This document shows, in pieces, positions 4,924 to 6,849 of a stretch of 6,849 bases of DNA. The DNA is from Actinobacteria bacterium UBA912 (lineage in GTDB: Bacteria > Actinomycetota > Coriobacteriia > Anaerosomatales > UBA912), in the NCBI GenBank assembly GCA_002293965.1, contig DBEG01000011.1, positions 1 to 6,849 on the forward strand, read 5' to 3'. Position 1 is the first letter of the stretch, and every line of letters begins with the position of its first letter. Position numbers and translations under genes: made by a program. Below the pieces are notes generated by a model, which was not told the DNA's origin, made no database searches, and was given only the letters and a program-made list of their open reading frames with translations.

Positions 4924-6849
4924 ATGCGTGACGACCTTACCGCCGACCTGGCCCCCAAACTAGCCGAGGAGCTGGGCCTCAAGCCCGACGAGTTCGGGCG
5001 GATCGTCGAGATCCTAGGGCGGACGCCGACCATCACCGAGCTATACATGTACTCGCTGATGTGGTCGGAGCATTGTAGCTACAAGCACTCGCGCACGGCG
5101 CTTCGGATGTTCTCTTCCGAGGGGCCGCACGTGTTGCAGGGACCCGGCGAGAACGCCGGCGTCATCAGCGTCGGGGACGGCTGGGCGGTCGCCTTCAAGA
5201 TGGAGTCGCACAACCACCCCAGCGCGATCGAGCCGTACCAGGGTGCGGCCACCGGCGTGGGCGGCATCATCCGCGACATCTTCACGATGGGCGCCCGCCC
5301 GATCGCGATCCTCGACTCGCTGCGTTTCGGGACACTCGACAAGCCCAGGCAGCGCTACCTCTTCGAGGGCGCGGTCGCTGGGATCGGCGGCTACGGCAAT
5401 TGCCTCGGCGTGCCGACCGTCGGCGGCGAGGTCTACTTCGAGGAAGCCTACGATGGGAACTGCCTCATCAACGCGATGGCGATCGGGCTCATGCGCGAAG
5501 AGCAACTCACACGCGCGGTGGCGGCGGGACCCGGCAATCTGGTGCTGCTGATCGGCTCGACCACGGGGCGCGATGGCATCGGCGGAGCCAGCGTGCTCGC
5601 CAGCCAGGAGTTCGACGAGAAAGCCGAGGACAAGCGTCCCAGCGTGCAGGTTGGCGATCCCTTCGAGGAGAAGCTGCTGATCGAGGCGTGCCTGGAGCTG
5701 CTCGACCGCGGGCTGCTGGTCGCGCTGGGCGACCTGGGCGCGGCCGGCCTGACCTCCAGCGCGAGCGAGATGGCCTCGCGCGGCGGGGTCGGACTCGACA
5801 TCGAGGTCACGCACGTGCCGCTTCGCGAGAAGAACATGAAGCCGTTCGAGGTCATGGTCTCCGAATCGCAGGAGCGCATGCTAGCCGTCGTCACGCCTGA
5901 ACTTGCCGAGGAGGCGCGTGCGGTCTGCAACCGCTGGGGCCTGCTCGCGACCGTGATCGGCGAGGTGACGGACACAGGCCGCTTCATCGTGCGGGAAGCC
6001 GGCGAGATCGTCGCCGACATGCCCGCAGCCACGCTCGCCCATGACGCACCCATCTACTCGCCCGAGAAGCGCCGCCCGGCGTACCTCGACGAGCTGCAGG
6101 CGTTCGACCCGCTCGGCGAGTTGGATCACGCCACCGACCCGCAGATGCTCAGCGAGACGCTGCTGCGCCTGCTCGCGAGCCCCAATATCTGCTCGCGGCG
6201 CTGGATCTGGGAGCAGTACGACCATCAGGTGATGCTCAACACCGTGGTGCTTCCGGGAGGCGACGCCGCGGTGATTCGGATCGGTGACACCGGCCGAGGC
6301 GAGATGACCGATCGCGGCATCGCCGCATCCAGCGACTGCAACGGCCGCTACGTCTACCTCGACCCGTATCGCGGCGCGCAGATCGCGCTCGCGGAGGCGA
6401 CCCGCAACGTCTCGTGCGTCGGCGCCGAGCCGGCCGCTCTGACCGACTGCCTGAACTTCGGGTCGCCTGAGAAGCCCGAGGTCTACTGGACCTTCTTCGA
6501 GGCCGTCCGAGGACTGTCGGATGCCGCCAAAGCCTGGAACGTCCCCGTCATCAGCGGGAATGTGAGCCTGTACAACGAATCCTTCGGCCAGCCGATCTAC
6601 CCGACGCCTACCGTCGGCGTGGTCGGGCTGCTCGACGACGTGTCCGCACGCTGCACCGCAGGCTTCAAGCAGGCAGGCGATGTGGTCGTGCTCGTCGGCG
6701 AGACACTGCCTGAGCTTGGCGGTTCCGAGTACCTCAAGGTCGAGTTCGACACGGTCGCAGGCTCGCCGCCAGCGCTCGACATCGAGCTCGAGGCCGCCGT
6801 GCAGGCTGCCGGGCGCGACGCGATCCGCACCGGACTGCTGCGCTCGGCG
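4924..6849 (+). CDS. purL: FGAM synthetase large subunit PurL (3' end outside window)
   Basis: Converts FGAR and ammonia with ATP to FGAM, working with PurS and PurQ. The frame is open for 642 codons to the window edge. Stand-alone PurL is usually about 720-760 residues, so roughly the last 100 are missing. Conserved segments seen are WSEHCSYKHSR (47-57, with the family's active-site histidine), ESHNHPSAIEPYQGAATGVG (94-113), VGGEVYFE (167-174), VQVGDPFEEKLLIEA (241-255), GAAGLTSSASEMA (272-284), YDHQV (432-436), VISGNVSLYNE (542-552), PTPTVGVVG (560-568) and GGSEYLK (599-605). GAGGAG at 4909-4914 is 9 bases before ATG 4924. One oddity is that residue 269, usually Gln in the QDxGAAG motif as I recall it, is Gly here (ALGDLGAAG). 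Codon use is strongly GC-biased: only 3 of 41 codons at 6301-6423 end in A or T. Confidence 0.97.
   Translation, partial: MRDDLTADLAPKLAEELGLKPDEFGRIVEILGRTPTITELYMYSLMWSEHCSYKHSRTALRMFSSEGPHVLQGPGENAGVISVGDGWAVAFKMESHNHPSAIEPYQGAATGVGGIIRDIFTMGARPIAILDSLRFGTLDKPRQRYLFEGAVAGIGGYGNCLGVPTVGGEVYFEEAYDGNCLINAMAIGLMREEQLTRAVAAGPGNLVLLIGSTTGRDGIGGASVLASQEFDEKAEDKRPSVQVGDPFEEKLLIEACLELLDRGLLVALGDLGAAGLTSSASEMASRGGVGLDIEVTHVPLREKNMKPFEVMVSESQERMLAVVTPELAEEARAVCNRWGLLATVIGEVTDTGRFIVREAGEIVADMPAATLAHDAPIYSPEKRRPAYLDELQAFDPLGELDHATDPQMLSETLLRLLASPNICSRRWIWEQYDHQVMLNTVVLPGGDAAVIRIGDTGRGEMTDRGIAASSDCNGRYVYLDPYRGAQIALAEATRNVSCVGAEPAALTDCLNFGSPEKPEVYWTFFEAVRGLSDAAKAWNVPVISGNVSLYNESFGQPIYPTPTVGVVGLLDDVSARCTAGFKQAGDVVVLVGETLPELGGSEYLKVEFDTVAGSPPALDIELEAAVQAAGRDAIRTGLLRSA

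Noticed and set aside
5041..5814. 257-codon antisense frame inside purL
   Set aside because: It is a mirror of purL codon structure, with low-complexity Ala/Arg/Asp content and no motif.
5400..5900. 166-codon + strand frame overlapping purL
   Set aside because: It is an Arg/Gly-rich alternate-frame reading of purL with no ribosome site.

Overview
The window is a dense, single-strand (+) stretch of GC-rich bacterial chromosome. It carries an apparent seven-gene cluster running into purL: a two-component regulator pair, a small membrane protein, purC, a second small membrane protein, then purS, purQ and the first 642 codons of purL. The high GC, the four-part Gram-positive/archaeal style of FGAM synthetase (separate PurS, PurQ and PurL) and a rubrerythrin-like C-terminus at the left edge together suggest an anaerobic or oxygen-sensitive high-GC Gram-positive. 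A Coriobacteriia-type actinobacterium is my best guess, held with low confidence because no rRNA or marker gene is present.

Layout: positions 1-48 are the last codons of an upstream gene, probably rubrerythrin. Positions 49-253 are the only real intergenic space. They hold a GC-rich hairpin that could end the upstream gene, a weak promoter candidate, and a perfect 17-bp palindrome just before the response regulator. The OmpR/PhoB-type response regulator (254-958) and the HAMP-containing sensor histidine kinase (962-2371) follow with 3 bases between them. A 69-residue two-helix membrane protein (2396-2605) with two histidines 14 residues apart leads directly into purC (about 2616-3500). A 142-residue basic membrane-hairpin protein (3504-3932) sits between purC and purS (3935-4168). 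purQ (4171-4881) and purL (4924 to the window end) complete the block.

How it works together: PurL (synthetase), PurQ (glutaminase) and PurS (bridging subunit) form the FGAM synthetase complex, step 4 of de novo IMP synthesis. PurC makes SAICAR further along the same pathway. The gaps from 254 to 4924 range from 2 to 42 bases and no terminator is visible. The regulator pair may therefore be co-transcribed with the purine genes, or the purine genes may use a promoter inside the kinase gene. Whether the two-component system senses anything linked to purines cannot be told from the sequence.

I see no CRISPR array, mobile element, tRNA or rRNA. I found no clearly novel multi-gene system. The points most worth a second look are the two small unrecognised membrane proteins embedded in the purine cluster, the regulator-purine linkage and the 17-bp palindrome.
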